The notes under the pieces: model-generated
Database searches by the model: none
What the model was told of the DNA's origin: nothing
Seen by the model: only the letters and a program-made list of their open reading frames with translations
Source of the DNA: Fragum whitleyi
Taxonomy: Eukaryota > Mollusca > Bivalvia > Cardiida > Cardiidae
Direction: 5' to 3'
DNA length: 64,000 nucleotides
Assembly: GCA_948146395.1 (NCBI GenBank)
Contig: OX411548.1
Coordinates: 61,213,020 to 61,277,019, forward strand
In this document: positions 11,233-21,447 of the stretch, piece after piece
Position numbering within the stretch: the stretch's first letter is position 1
Layout of the letters: each line of letters opens with the position of its first letter
Translations under genes and position numbers: made by a program

Positions 11233-12386
11233 GAGGGTATTGGTCAATATCGGTAACTTCGATCCGAGGATTCCAAATAGGGGATTTGCGTTCAATGCCA
11301 TGGAGAGGTCATTTAACATGCATGCATACTTACCAATTATTTGTCTTTACAAATTAGTAGGCAATTTATCATTTTGGCCATGGTTGGTCTGGGTAAGAAT
11401 TTGACGTGCACTGGTGTGAAAATAATAGTGAAGGGCAAAATGGTTGGGAATATTCGCCTTTTCCCCAACAGCCGAACTTTTACTACTAGCTCCGTGTGTT
11501 TTTAAGTAAGCATATCGTAATTTCATGAGCTAAAAATACGATATTTTATAGTCCAACCGCGGTATTCGAAAACGCTGGAAAATGTGTTTCAATTTTAATT
11601 TCTTCGTGATGAAGTCGGTTTCGAAAGCATTTCACTTTTACGCTATGACACGTGACGTTTATCGATGTCATTCAAAGGATGGTAAAAATGTCAGTAGTAT
11701 CTTTCGGTATTGTCAGAGACCGTGACATAAAATTTTTTTGTCTGTTTATAAACATTCGAATAGCGTGGTTCACCTATAGTAGTGCATAACAATGCCCATC
11801 CTTTTCTTTTTTTCTCTTATGTATAAAATCAAATCGACAAAGACCAAACAATTATCATTGACTTATTGAGGAATATGATTGAGTCAAAATGTGAATCTTT
11901 GGTTGAATAAATACTAATCGTATGAATAATTAACATCTTTTTGTATTATATTAAGACATGTTCAAACAAGACAAGAAAGAAATACGAGGGATGTTCCAAT
12001 AGTTTGCTTTGATAAAAACAAAACTACATTATCGCAATTCTCGTGGTTTTTTTCTTATCAAAATCATAACACTGAATATATTAGGAAAGGCATTCTCAAA
12101 TTATTTAAAGCAGAATTATAATCGCTATACATAGATACAGGTCGCCTCATAACTATAAATCGGCGCCATCAGATGGAATTTTTCTCGGCGTATTTATCTC
12201 AACCGTCTGTACATTTCCTTGGGCACATTGCCGCCAACATCTGCCCGAAAATACTTATTGACATCGATGTTTACGCCACAAGCTTTGTCTTTCTTTCCCC
12301 ATTCGTTAAGTTTGAATCTTTGAAAATATCGTGCAAAATTTGTACGAATTTGATGTAAAAGTGGCTATTAAAATAAAATTATTCGT
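11233..12386. other. Unassigned sequence
   Basis: No gene seen. Stretch 12130-12330 is less AT-rich and contains GGCGCCATCAGATGG but no supported exon; the 61-codon frame at 12173 has no recognisable features. Confidence 0.45.
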
Positions 12387-12506
12387 CCAACTCTAGATGT
12401 AAAGTTTTAAGAGAGTGATCAAAAGTCAATTTTATCTGTACACTGCACAAATGAAATTGACCTTTGATCACTCAATCAAACTTGTGGATCTACATCTTCG
12501 TGTTGG
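12387..12506. mobile_element. Foldback element, about 120 bp
   Basis: The arms start CCAACTCTAGATGT and end ACATCTTCGTGTTGG. The inner arms GAGTGATCAAAAGTCAATTT and AAATTGACCTTTGATCACTC are nearly complementary. The second duplication copy is at about 32544-32663. Confidence 0.75.
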
Positions 12507-12816
12507 GCTGGTTAAAATTTGAAAGATTTATTTTTAAGCAAGTTATGCTTCAATGTGCCTCAAGGTCGACTGAAATAGCATGTTTGTAGTAATGCAATTC
12601 TCCAGTTATAAGACATTCAGAAGATTTCCCCCAATTAGTGTGATTCATGTATTATGATTTAATATTTTAAAAGATTTACTCATGTAGTCTCAAAACTTTC
12701 GGACAAACCCTCGATTTTGAGTTTGCTCTTGTGCAAATGGAAATAAGGTATCTTCTCTAAACATTTAGACTAGCCTTAGCTCTTATCTTTTTCTGCTAGC
12801 CAAACTACTAAGCCGA

Positions 12817-13301
<485 letters not shown>

Positions 13302-13969
13302 TTTCTCATTCTAGCATTATGAATTTAGTCTTGGAATTCCAAGAGAGATAACGACCAGGCCGATTGGTATTTCTATTTGTGGTTTCGTCCCTTTAAAATC
13401 TTTGTGCCATGCTTTGAAAAAACAATGCCCATGACGTCCTGCAAATAAAATAAATTATTTGCTTTTTGGTTTTTACAATTCTCCCCGCATTAAAACTGGT
13501 CGGTTGGTGCATAAGATCAAAAAAAAGAAGAACAATTTGCGTGTAACTTAGTCATATCCAAATGCATTACCTGGTCTCGTTTTCAAAGATCTCGCGATAT
13601 TTCTGGCCTTTATTTCTTCTATTTCCGTTCGGCACAAGAAAAGATGTGTTGTTTTTTGCATTTGCATTGATATAATTTATGTCTATCGATGAAACACGTG
13701 ATACAATATGCAGAAAAGTAGATATTTAGATATCATAATCACCAAGATTCGCCAATAAAATGGCATTTTTTTGCTGTAAAGCTATGATTATCCACTAACA
13801 TCGACTTGACGTTACTATGATCTATCATTTTCACATGATTTTCGAAATTTAATCGCGAAAAATGCCACCTTTTACTGTAATGTGTTGAATTTTTCGAAAT
13901 CTGTTCATTTCATTGAGGACGACCATTGACTATTTTATACTATTATCGATGATTTATTTTATAGAGGAT
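13302..13969. other. Unassigned sequence
   Basis: No gene or repeat seen. Confidence 0.5.
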
Positions 13970-14285
13970 AATCGTTTGTTTCAGTGTAAGATCGATTTAT
14001 ATTTCATTTCGTGAATAACAAAAGCTATATTTTCACGAGTGGCAGAGCCACGAGTGAAAATATAGCTTTTGTTATTCACGAATTGAAATATAAATCGATC
14101 TTACTCGAAAAACAAACGATTCTTCTATTTCTTTCATGCAAAAATGAGACAAAATATGAAAGTTCTAGGACATATTTTCGTAAAACGCGTCATTTTGCAC
14201 GTGATTGCTATGCAACGTTCATTGTGACGTCACTTATTTCGCCCCGCATAGATGACGCCAGATAGGGAGAAATGCACAAATGCAG
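13970..14285 (+). mobile_element. Interspersed repeat R5 with 152-bp near-perfect palindrome
   Basis: Positions 13971-14121 form a palindrome with arms of about 75 bp. The outer ends are AATCGTTTGTTTCAGTGTAAG and CTTACTCGAAAAACAAACGA; the inner arms are GCTATATTTTCACGAGTGGC and GCCACGAGTGAAAATATAGC around a 3-base centre. The downstream part (TGTGACGTCACTTATTTC, then CCCCGCATAGATGACGCC) matches the diverged copy at 10340-10615. The second duplication copy is at 34135-34445. Confidence 0.85.
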
Positions 14286-14607
14286 GGTTTAAGTTTTTGA
14301 TAATTTCACTGCTTTTGCGGTGAGATTATCAAGTGATAATCTACCGTTATTTCTCGATAAACCACCGAAAAGCATTAAAGAAACCGTAGTATTCAAAATT
14401 TATCAACGAACATGCTTTTGTAAATAGAACTCCTAAAAGTGTGTACAAGAGCTTCGTGAAAAAAAGGCAAAAGATTATTAAAGCTTTTCTTGTCATTAAA
14501 TGGAATAATTATTTGGCTTCCTCCTTTAACATATTTCAAAATTACATGAAGTAGTCAGCGATCTTTTTCAGACATCAAAAATAAATGGCGAAATCGATGT
14601 CATGCAT

Positions 14608-15058
14608 CATTCGAAACACCACTCGGCCAATCTCACGATCAACCTCGGATGTACATAGACGGACTATTTTTAAAAATTACGGGAAAACCTTGGAATAACT
14701 CGTTGGCGTCAGTTGAAATGGCGTTAGCCCTCGAAACTGGGAGTGAAAACATTCGACGTCGCCAACGCTACCCGTTTAAGTCACTGACGTGAAACCATCT
14801 ATTCCCAATAAAAAATATCTTGATATATTTAAATAACGGCTGATTTTTTTTAATTTTTGAGAATGATTCGTCATTCTCAAAAATTAAGATTTTTCAGTCG
14901 TTATTGACTGTAAAAGATATAAATCTACAGTGTTAGTTTTTCTTACACTTTTTCCGCCTAACAAAATGCACGATTTTGTTACATAGGATACCCATCCGCC
15001 TTACATACATCCGAGGTCTGTTGCAGTTTACGGAAATGACCGAGTGATGTTCCGAATG
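14608..15058 (+). mobile_element. MITE with CATTCGGAACA ends (family M3), inverted relative
   Basis: Same element as 8109-8555 in the opposite orientation, with scattered substitutions. Ends CATTCGAAACACCACTCGGC and GTGATGTTCCGAATG. Contains the internal hairpin AATTTTTGAGAATGATTCG / CGTCATTCTCAAAAATT. The second duplication copy is at 34786-35237. Confidence 0.85.
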
Positions 15059-15445
15059 TTGGTCATGCATTTGACTGGTTGCTTCTTTTGACGTCAGTTT
15101 ATTTCAAGAATCTTAATTATAATCTACCCTCTTGCTGTAACCCCTCTGTACATACGATAATAAAACGCCATTTGCTACAATTCGTTTGATCAAAAGCGAT
15201 AAACATCATTTAAACAAAGAGAAGTAATCCATTGTTGACTTGTTTGGAAAAATACGTTTGATTTCAGTCCCTTTAGGAAAAAAAGCAACAAGCTCTAAGC
15301 AATCTCAGAATCAATTTTTATGTTGTCCTATGGCTCATGATGGTTACGAAACAACGTTTTTGCTCAACGAGAGTCGAGAGTGACGAAACATAAACAAACT
15401 GGTAAACATGGTAACTTATTTTACACAATAATGAAAAACTTTTCG
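15059..15445. other. Unassigned sequence
   Basis: No gene or repeat seen. Confidence 0.5.
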
Positions 15446-15761
15446 CGTAAAAGATATCCATTGATTGATTGATTGATTTAATGGAGTTTTACGCAACTTT
15501 CAACAGTTTTTTCAGTTATATCGCGAAGGCTGGAGCTATTTACAATGGATTCCTGGTATATCTCTCACCAGTACAACCATTGCATTCTTTCCTAGCCTCC
15601 AGCTGCTATCTCACATAGGTCTACGATTATCAACCCATTGGTAAGAGACAAATAATCGGAAAGAATGAGTGCAACCGTCGTGGATCGAACCCGGGACCTC
15701 TAGATTGACATTCCGACGCGCTGCCAACTGCGCTATGACGGCGGCCCGTAAAGGATATCTA
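15446..15761 (-). mobile_element. Full tRNA-derived SINE with target-site duplication
   Basis: On the minus strand the head at 15746 reads GGCCGCCGTCATAGCGCAG, with box A-like AGCGCAGTTGGCAGCGCG and box B-like GGGTTCGATCC. A body containing TACTGGTGAGAGATATACC and CTCCAGCCTTCGCGATATAA follows, then a tail of ATCAATCAATCAATC type at 15461. Flanks CGTAAAAGATATCCA (15446-15460) and CGTAAAGGATATCTA (15747-15761) are a 15-bp target-site duplication with two changes. This indicates LINE-driven insertion. Pol III promoter boxes are present, but the tRNA fold is degraded, so this is not a tRNA gene. Confidence 0.88.
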
Positions 15762-15997
15762 ACAAATATATCAGTCGATGCAATATGATGGCACTCGACT
15801 TTTACAAAGACGAACGAAAGGTTCGGAATGGTCACTCTGGATTTGTCAAAAGTAAAAAAAAAGTTTCACTCTGTCTATAATAGTTCAGTAATTTTCGTAT
15901 ATACATCGCATATACGAGTGACAGGACAGCTCAAATAAGTCTTTAAAACTGTAACATATATTTCTTTAAAAATATTGCAAATAAGATAGGTATAAAA

Positions 15998-16354
15998 TAT
16001 TTGTGTGACCGTTCATGCTAAAATGGTCATCCAGGAACCCCGTAAAGATGTTTGTAGAAGAGTTTGGTTCAAGTCGAGGTCAACCGGAGGTCGCCATTTT
16101 AAATTTGTAATACAGGAGGGTAGAATGGCCACTTTGGATACCGAAAAAAAGACGACTTATAAATGTTTCGACCCTAATCAGCCTGCGCAGGCCGCGCAGT
16201 CTGACTAGGATCGGTACGTTACGTACCACACAGAAAAAAGGTGATTATTAAACGCCTTGATCCTAGTCAACCTGCACATGCCGCGTAGTCTTACTAGGAT
16301 CGATACGTTACCTAACACACAGATGATCCCTTATCGCGTAACATGTTGCAAATA
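15998..16354 (+). mobile_element. R1-family element with two CTGCGCAGG-type palindromes
   Basis: The degenerate ends TATTTGTGTGACCGTTCATG and TACGCGATAAGGGATCAT (latter from the reverse strand) resemble the R1 TIR. The GC-rich palindrome occurs twice: about 16168-16212 (GCCTGCGCAGGCCGCGCAGT core) and about 16257-16302. Flanking sequences ATCGGTACGTTACGTACC and ATCGATACGTTACCTAAC show an internal duplication of about 90 bp. Copy 2 has only one unit (36177-36443). Confidence 0.65.
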
Positions 16355-16679
16355 CAATGTTCAGCATTTCTTTGAACTTTTTCATTTTCTTAAAAAATGT
16401 CTTTTAAAATGTCCCATAAACCAAACACAAACGTTGACGCCACTGGATTTATAATGAAGTTCGAGTTAAAATGAGTTCTCAGTAATATCCGGATGATGTT
16501 TGAATTGAAAGAGTTCAATTAAATCGGAAAATAATTAACTCGAAGAAAAGAGTAAATAGACTTCAATTAAAACACAGTGTACAAAAGCCGGAATCACTTA
16601 GGAAATATGAGAAAAACAAATAAAATGAAAATTGAATTTCTTTTTCTGCCCTTTAAATCTGAAGATATCTTTATAGACA

Positions 16680-16726
16680 CCTAAATGTCGTAACACCAGC
16701 TTGACGAAGCTATAGTTATAATATTT
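16680..16726. repeat. Degenerate TACAGCTT-type hairpin
   Basis: ATGTCGTAACACCAGCTTG is followed by ACGAAGCTATAGTTATAATA, a decayed version of the hairpin at 1371. The copy 2 counterpart (36778-36823) has decayed at different positions. Confidence 0.45.
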
Positions 16727-16954
16727 TGGTCTCTAACTTACGAAATCTTCGTGGAAATATTTGCACTAGTCTATGAGAAAAATAAGCTGACTCAATAGAA
16801 AACTAGATTTTCTAGAAATTATACAGCTCAAATTTGACAAGAGCCACTTTATAAGCCCATGGTTATATTTAACCCAGTCCCGCGTTCAACACGTAGACGC
16901 TTCAAACATGAAGGCGCTTCATCTGAGCTAGCCAAAGATGATGCCCACAACATG

Positions 16955-16973
16955 AACACCTAGAGGGCAGCAC
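16955..16973 (+). promoter_or_regulatory. CTCF-like motif
   Basis: ACACCTAGAGGGCAGCAC resembles the conserved bilaterian CTCF core (CCANNAGRKGGCAGC-like). The motif is unchanged in the diverged second copy at 37035-37053. It is a single motif match read by eye; binding is inference. Confidence 0.25.
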
Positions 16974-17456
16974 CCTTGGCTAGCAATGATGGAAGACGCT
17001 TGAGAAATAGAATCCCGTTTCGTAAGTGTACTCCCGTCGAGCGTTGGGCTCTTAATCCTTGGGTCTTGAATAACTGCACTATTGACTGTCATAAAATGGG
17101 GGTATCCGGAAACAGCGAAACGTGTTGGCCTTGCGTGGTTGAACATAGATGATTCACTTGTAAGTAAGGTCATTTAACATGTTCGTTTTTTTATTATTAT
17201 TTTTTTTTTTTTGTTTTCTTTGTTTTTGGTTACTATTTCTATTAAGAAAAGCCATCTTTGCTTGGTCTCTAATCAAAAAGATATCTTTATCGTATTTTGT
17301 TATAAAAAACAACCTTTTAGGTAAATTCGGATTATGAAATAATCGCATGTGGTATGACCTTTAAAATTAAGGGATTTAAGACAGAAATAAAAAAAAGATT
17401 CAAATAGAGTATATCAACACCATTATAGAATATTAAACAAATCCATAAAATATTCC

Positions 17457-17636
17457 TCGATATTCATAAACCATTCGGGCTTTGTAAATATGACCGATGG
17501 AATATCAAACACTCAAAATATTTGAAAATCGCGCGATGGCGCCATAAAATACACTTGAGAGCGTTACCATAGTGACGAGAAAAGATTTTAATAACTTGTC
17601 ATATAAATCATCAACTTGGAATTGAAAAAGAAATAC
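17457..17636. other. Block conserved between diverged copies (CNE candidate 1)
   Basis: About 180 bp, from TATTCATAAACCATTCGGGC to CAACTTGGAATTGAAAAAGA, with only about three or four differences from 37738-37916 while the flanks differ heavily. Includes AAATCGCGCGATGGCGCCAT and GTTACCATAGTGAC, the latter near an RFX X-box. No open frame spans it in a convincing way. Conservation is seen; regulatory function is inference. Confidence 0.4.
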
Positions 17637-17686
17637 TTTGAATGATTTCTGGTTGAATTTAGGCTGTTAACTTCATTATTTCGAAA

Positions 17687-17754
17687 GCTTAGAGCAAAAA
17701 CACAGTATGTGTTTATACGTTGTATAGACACATACAATGTTTTTGCTCTAAGCC
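17687..17754. repeat. Hairpin GCTTAGAGCAAAAACA
   Basis: Arms GCTTAGAGCAAAAACACAG and GTTTTTGCTCTAAGC with an inner ATGTGTTTATAC/GTATAGACACAT stem. Copy 2 keeps the fold at 37967-38035 with several changes. Confidence 0.75.
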
Positions 17755-17934
17755 CTCTATTTTTAATTCACTAATTTTGGACTCGTTATACATCCTCGAA
17801 CAGTAACACAGAGCTTTCTGATTACCTTTCTGATTTCTGACTGCAACTTGGCGACATATCTCTTGAAATTTCCAAATTTTACAATTTTGGAGAACTCATT
17901 TAAGCTGAAGTTACAACATGTAGGTATCCTATCA

Positions 17935-18370
17935 ACGACTAGAATATAGTGAAATTGACGAGCTAAATGATATTTAAATGATTTTGTAATGAGATTGAAT
18001 GAGTGTTAGGATTGGGTTATTAATGAAATAAAAGGGAGGTAATCCAATATCGCCAATTTTATTCTAGATGAACAAAATTAGCAATATCTAGTCCCCCCTT
18101 TTAATAGAATATGCATACAAGTTCTTTAAAAAGCTCCTTTTGTCTTTGCGATCCATTGAGACGTTCCCGATTCCATAAAGTCATTGAAATAAAGGATTTG
18201 CCTAGCAGATTTAATGTAGTATGATCCAAACTGTTTTAGCGATTTTGGCACGGTTTTTTGAATGGTTTTAGTGAGTCTCTTGAATAAATGAATGAATGAA
18301 TGGAACGTTGAGTGAGCGACTTTGAATGGTTTTGATCGGAATACGTGTCAATTTCATGATGTTCTAAACT
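17935..18370 (+). mobile_element. Repeat R4 with AGGGAGGTAA hairpin
   Basis: Central hairpin AAAGGGAGGTAATCCAATAT to about 18106 with TCCCCCCTTTT at the far side. Subterminal GTGAAATTGACG (about 17950) and TGTCAATTTCATGATG (about 18348) are inverted. The same element, in reverse and split by a mariner insertion, lies at 57505-58930. The AGGGAGGTAA motif is common in mollusc repeats (from memory). Copy 2: 38255-38660. Confidence 0.65.
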
Positions 18371-19264
18371 TTAGCTGTCTTACCGTAAACAAAATTAATT
18401 ATTGTAGGCCAGTCAAGACAACTACCGCCGCTGACTTTCAATTACGAGTTTTCTCCCTTTTATCGTAAAAGCATACTTTCCCCATGTGCGCTGATATTCA
18501 TGTATTTGCGTTTATTCCGAAGTACTGAAATATCATATGAAATTGAAAGTTAATACTAGAAAGATTGTGTTGTATTTAAACCATTGATTTTTCATGAAAT
18601 TTTAGTTATTTTCAAATAAAATGGCAAAAACATGCCAAAATCTTACAAATTTTGAACGTTTTCCCCAAAAGTCTTTCATATAAATGTTTTTTTTTAGAAC
18701 ACCGAGAAGCTACGAATTTAAAGACTTGCAGACTAAAAAGTGCACATCCGTATAAGGGAAAAATGACCTCGATTTCTGTAAGAAAAAATCTAACAGACGC
18801 CTGTCCCCGATATAAGCAAATACTTTCGTCGTACTCAAGAGAGAATTTCCTCAAACTTAGAATTCAACACCAAAGGTTAATTATTCATTTAAATACTGTA
18901 CCCAAACATTTTGATCATATGAGCTTTTATTACTATACATTTAGTTAAAGTTTTGCAAAAGAAACAGAGCTTTAATCTCGAGTTGAAGTTTGAATTGGCT
19001 TTTAAATTAACTGAAAAAAAAGTTTCCAAAAGAAATCGGGTTGAAAAAATAAGATTAGAACCTGTATTAGTATTGAATATTCACGAAAAAATCTAAGAAC
19101 ATATAAATTCCTTTGTGTCTGGTCGTAGATATTTGATATTTAGCTGCCCATGGATGGTAAAATGTATATTTTTGACAATAACTTTGACAATAATAAATAT
19201 CTCTAATACTATATAAATATATATAATTATTGAGAATTATTGTGTTTTTTCTCAATAATTTTAT
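18371..19264. other. Unassigned diverged duplicated sequence
   Basis: No gene seen; the 98-codon frame at 18652 is broken by indels in copy 2, which argues against coding. About 100 bp around 19143-19245 are missing from copy 2. Confidence 0.5.
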
Positions 19265-19690
19265 TCAAAATATCGATCTGGAATTGGCTGCTTTAACCAG
19301 TTATTACACCATCAATGTCATTGACAATCAAAGGGATTGTCAATAGTATTGATCGTGTATAGAAGAATTTATTTTAACTGAACAATAAATTGTTAATTAA
19401 TACTATTGATTGTCTATTGGCTGCTTCAAGTGGTCCATATACGAGAAATATTATTATTGACAATCTAAAGGATTGTCAATAATATTGATCATGAATGGTC
19501 GATATTAATAACAGAAGGATGAACTGATTAACTATACGGAAAATTGTTAATACGAGCGATTGTCTATTGGTTGCTGTAAGCGGTCCATACACGAGAAATG
19601 TTATTGACAATCTAAGAGATTGTCAATAATATTGATCATGTATGGGCGATATTAATAACAGAACGATAAACTGACCTAATACTTTATACG
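19265..19690 (+). repeat. Short satellite, 3 units of about 150 bp, each with a GACAATC hairpin
   Basis: Each unit reads TATTGGCTGCTTTAAGCGGT, CCATACACGAGAAATATTAT, then TTGACAATCTAAGGGATTGTC and a GTATGGGCGATATTAATAAC segment. The hairpin TTGACAATC/GATTGTCAA occurs at about 19320, 19456 and 19607. Copy 2: 39520-39935, also three units. Confidence 0.8.
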
Positions 19691-19852
19691 GACATCTTCA
19701 TTCTTTCAATCAATTCTGTTTCAGTTTGTAAAGGAATAAAGTAACAAAAAAGTTTCAACTAAGAAGTCCGTTCCTATGAAATGGCCATTTAAGGCGAAAG
19801 GTCTGAAACAGGGATAAAGTTAGGCTATTTTACATATATACAGCAATTTCTT

Positions 19853-20130
19853 AGTTATTTCTTATCGACTAAATTTCTTCTCAGAAAACTTGCGCCAAAC
19901 GGTGATTAAGATTTCACAGCAGAAGAAATTTCCCAGATTAAATCGATATTGTCCGAAGCTATCCAAATGGAAGGTTTGACCGCGATTGAAAGCACCCTAT
20001 TAAACATTTTTCGGGCTTCATTTAACAACTCTAACTAACTTCTGAAAATTCTTTTGTTTTCCCTGCGAGGGTCGATCAATAAGTGCTTCTTATTTTTGAC
20101 TAACGTGAGCATGTTTCTTTCGCTGCCCAG
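19853..20130. other. Strongly conserved block between diverged copies (CNE candidate 2)
   Basis: About 275 bp, from GTTATTTCTTATCGACTAAA to AACGTGAGCATGTTTCTTTC, matches 40093-40371 with essentially one single-base indel, while sequence on both sides has frequent substitutions. On the plus strand CTAAATTTCTTCTCAG resembles a splice acceptor followed by about 30 open codons (NLRQTVIKISQQKKF...), ending in TGA. A tiny exon or a regulatory element are both possible; I favour regulatory. Confidence 0.45.
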
Positions 20131-20423
20131 CTGCGAAATTAAAATGCACAAAATGCTTTAAATTTGAGTTTGTTTGTTAAATCTAAATGTGAGTTGCATT
20201 TGAGGGAAGAACATAATCTTCTTTAAAAATGTATAAAAATCAAGGAAATATGAACAAAAAAATACTGCATACATAACTGCAGTTATGCTTTTCGTATTTA
20301 ACTTGCGAAAATAAAAAAGAATAATAAACATTTATTCTTCATTTTTATATAATTTAATGACATAAAGCAAAGTTATCAAATAAATGCGGTTGTGAAATTG
20401 TTAAAATGTCAAGCACGGCATAT

Positions 20424-20499
20424 CGAGGGGTCAGGGCAACACTATTGCAAGTACCTATAAATTTATAGGCACTTACAATAGTATTGCAATGACTCCTCG
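20424..20499. mobile_element. 76-bp perfect-type hairpin insertion, copy 1 only
   Basis: CGAGGGGTCAGGGCAACACT opens and AGTATTGCAATGACTCCTCG closes the hairpin; the centre is CCTATAAATTTATAGG. Copy 2 at about 40580-40590 reads straight across (GGCATACCTATTATCATG). The flanks TAT/ATAT suggest a short AT target duplication. Confidence 0.7.
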
Positions 20500-20579
20500 A
20501 TATCTTTTATCATGTACCATAAATTATAGTGAAATTCTTTCACAGCTAGGCTACACATCAACGAGTTTTAATTATACAT

Positions 20580-20827
20580 CAGAGGGCCATTTTACTAAAC
20601 TACTTACGAACAAATTGATCGTAAGTCAAAATCACAAATCGTACCTGCTGTTTTCATTCATTGTTAGATTCTGTCTTGCAATATCTCATTGGAATCGTCT
20701 GAAGGAGACGATTCCAATGAGATAATGCATGGCAGAATTCTATGTTTAGTTACTACTGTAAAAGCAACTTTAATTTTTGAATTACGCAAAATATTATCGT
20801 AAGATCTTTAGTAAAACAGGCCCCAGA
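20580..20827. mobile_element. M2 MITE with CAGA target duplication, copy 1 only
   Basis: Ends GGGCCATTTTACTAAACTAC (20584) and GATCTTTAGTAAAACAGGCCC (to 20823). Flanked by CAGA on both sides (20580-20583, 20824-20827). Copy 2 has a single CAGA and no element (about 40655-40665), a clean empty site. Internal hairpin GGAATCGTCTGAAGGAGACGATTCC. Confidence 0.9.
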
Positions 20828-21442
20828 TTCGAAAGTGGACATCGCAAATTTTGATGAGGTCCATTTAAGTCTTCAAGATATCAATTATGTCGAAGGTGTC
20901 CTTACATTAACGACCTTTTTCTCCTCGTTAGAACAAAAATAACACCGTTTGGTGAGAAATTTGTAAAATCAAATGTCCACTACGTGTAATTTACGAGAGT
21001 CGTACCTGAAAAAATGATATGAATTTTATAAGAAGCATCATTAGCAAGAGAAAATATCTTGGAGATATAACAAATGAGCAAATCATTTTCCCGTTTAGCA
21101 CATGAGAAAATAAGAACAAACCAAATTTGACAACTAAAAAAGAAACAGACAATACGATTTGAATGGGCTACTTAAACGAAGGTCTAGTTTGAATGAAACT
21201 TTGCGGGCAACAAGACAGTTAGACACATTTTAGCGGTTATTTGCATTAAAATGTGGGCTTATCTCAAATGCCACAGGTTTAATGAAGTCTTAAAGTGAGA
21301 ATTGGAAAGATGAAAACCTTGTTTTTTCTGCAGTTTGAAACAGATGGATATCATAACTATACTGACGGTGAACACGTCCAATTCTGTAATGTTTTATTGA
21401 ATATTATTGAATATTGTATTGCTTTTTACATCTAGCCGGCTG
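20828..21442. other. Unassigned diverged duplicated sequence
   Basis: No gene seen. Near 21190 it contains the empty site (CTAGTTTGAATGAAACTTTG) for the MITE/LINE composite present in copy 2 at 41029-41833. Confidence 0.6.
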
Positions 21443-21447
21443 TTACC

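Noticed and set aside
18652..18948. 98-codon frame on the plus strand
   Set aside because: The diverged copy near 38960-39250 carries frameshifting indels and no matching frame, so there is no sign of coding constraint.
19265..19690. CRISPR-like array of regular hairpins
   Set aside because: Units are about 150 bp and similar throughout, not short repeats with unique spacers, and the context is eukaryotic.
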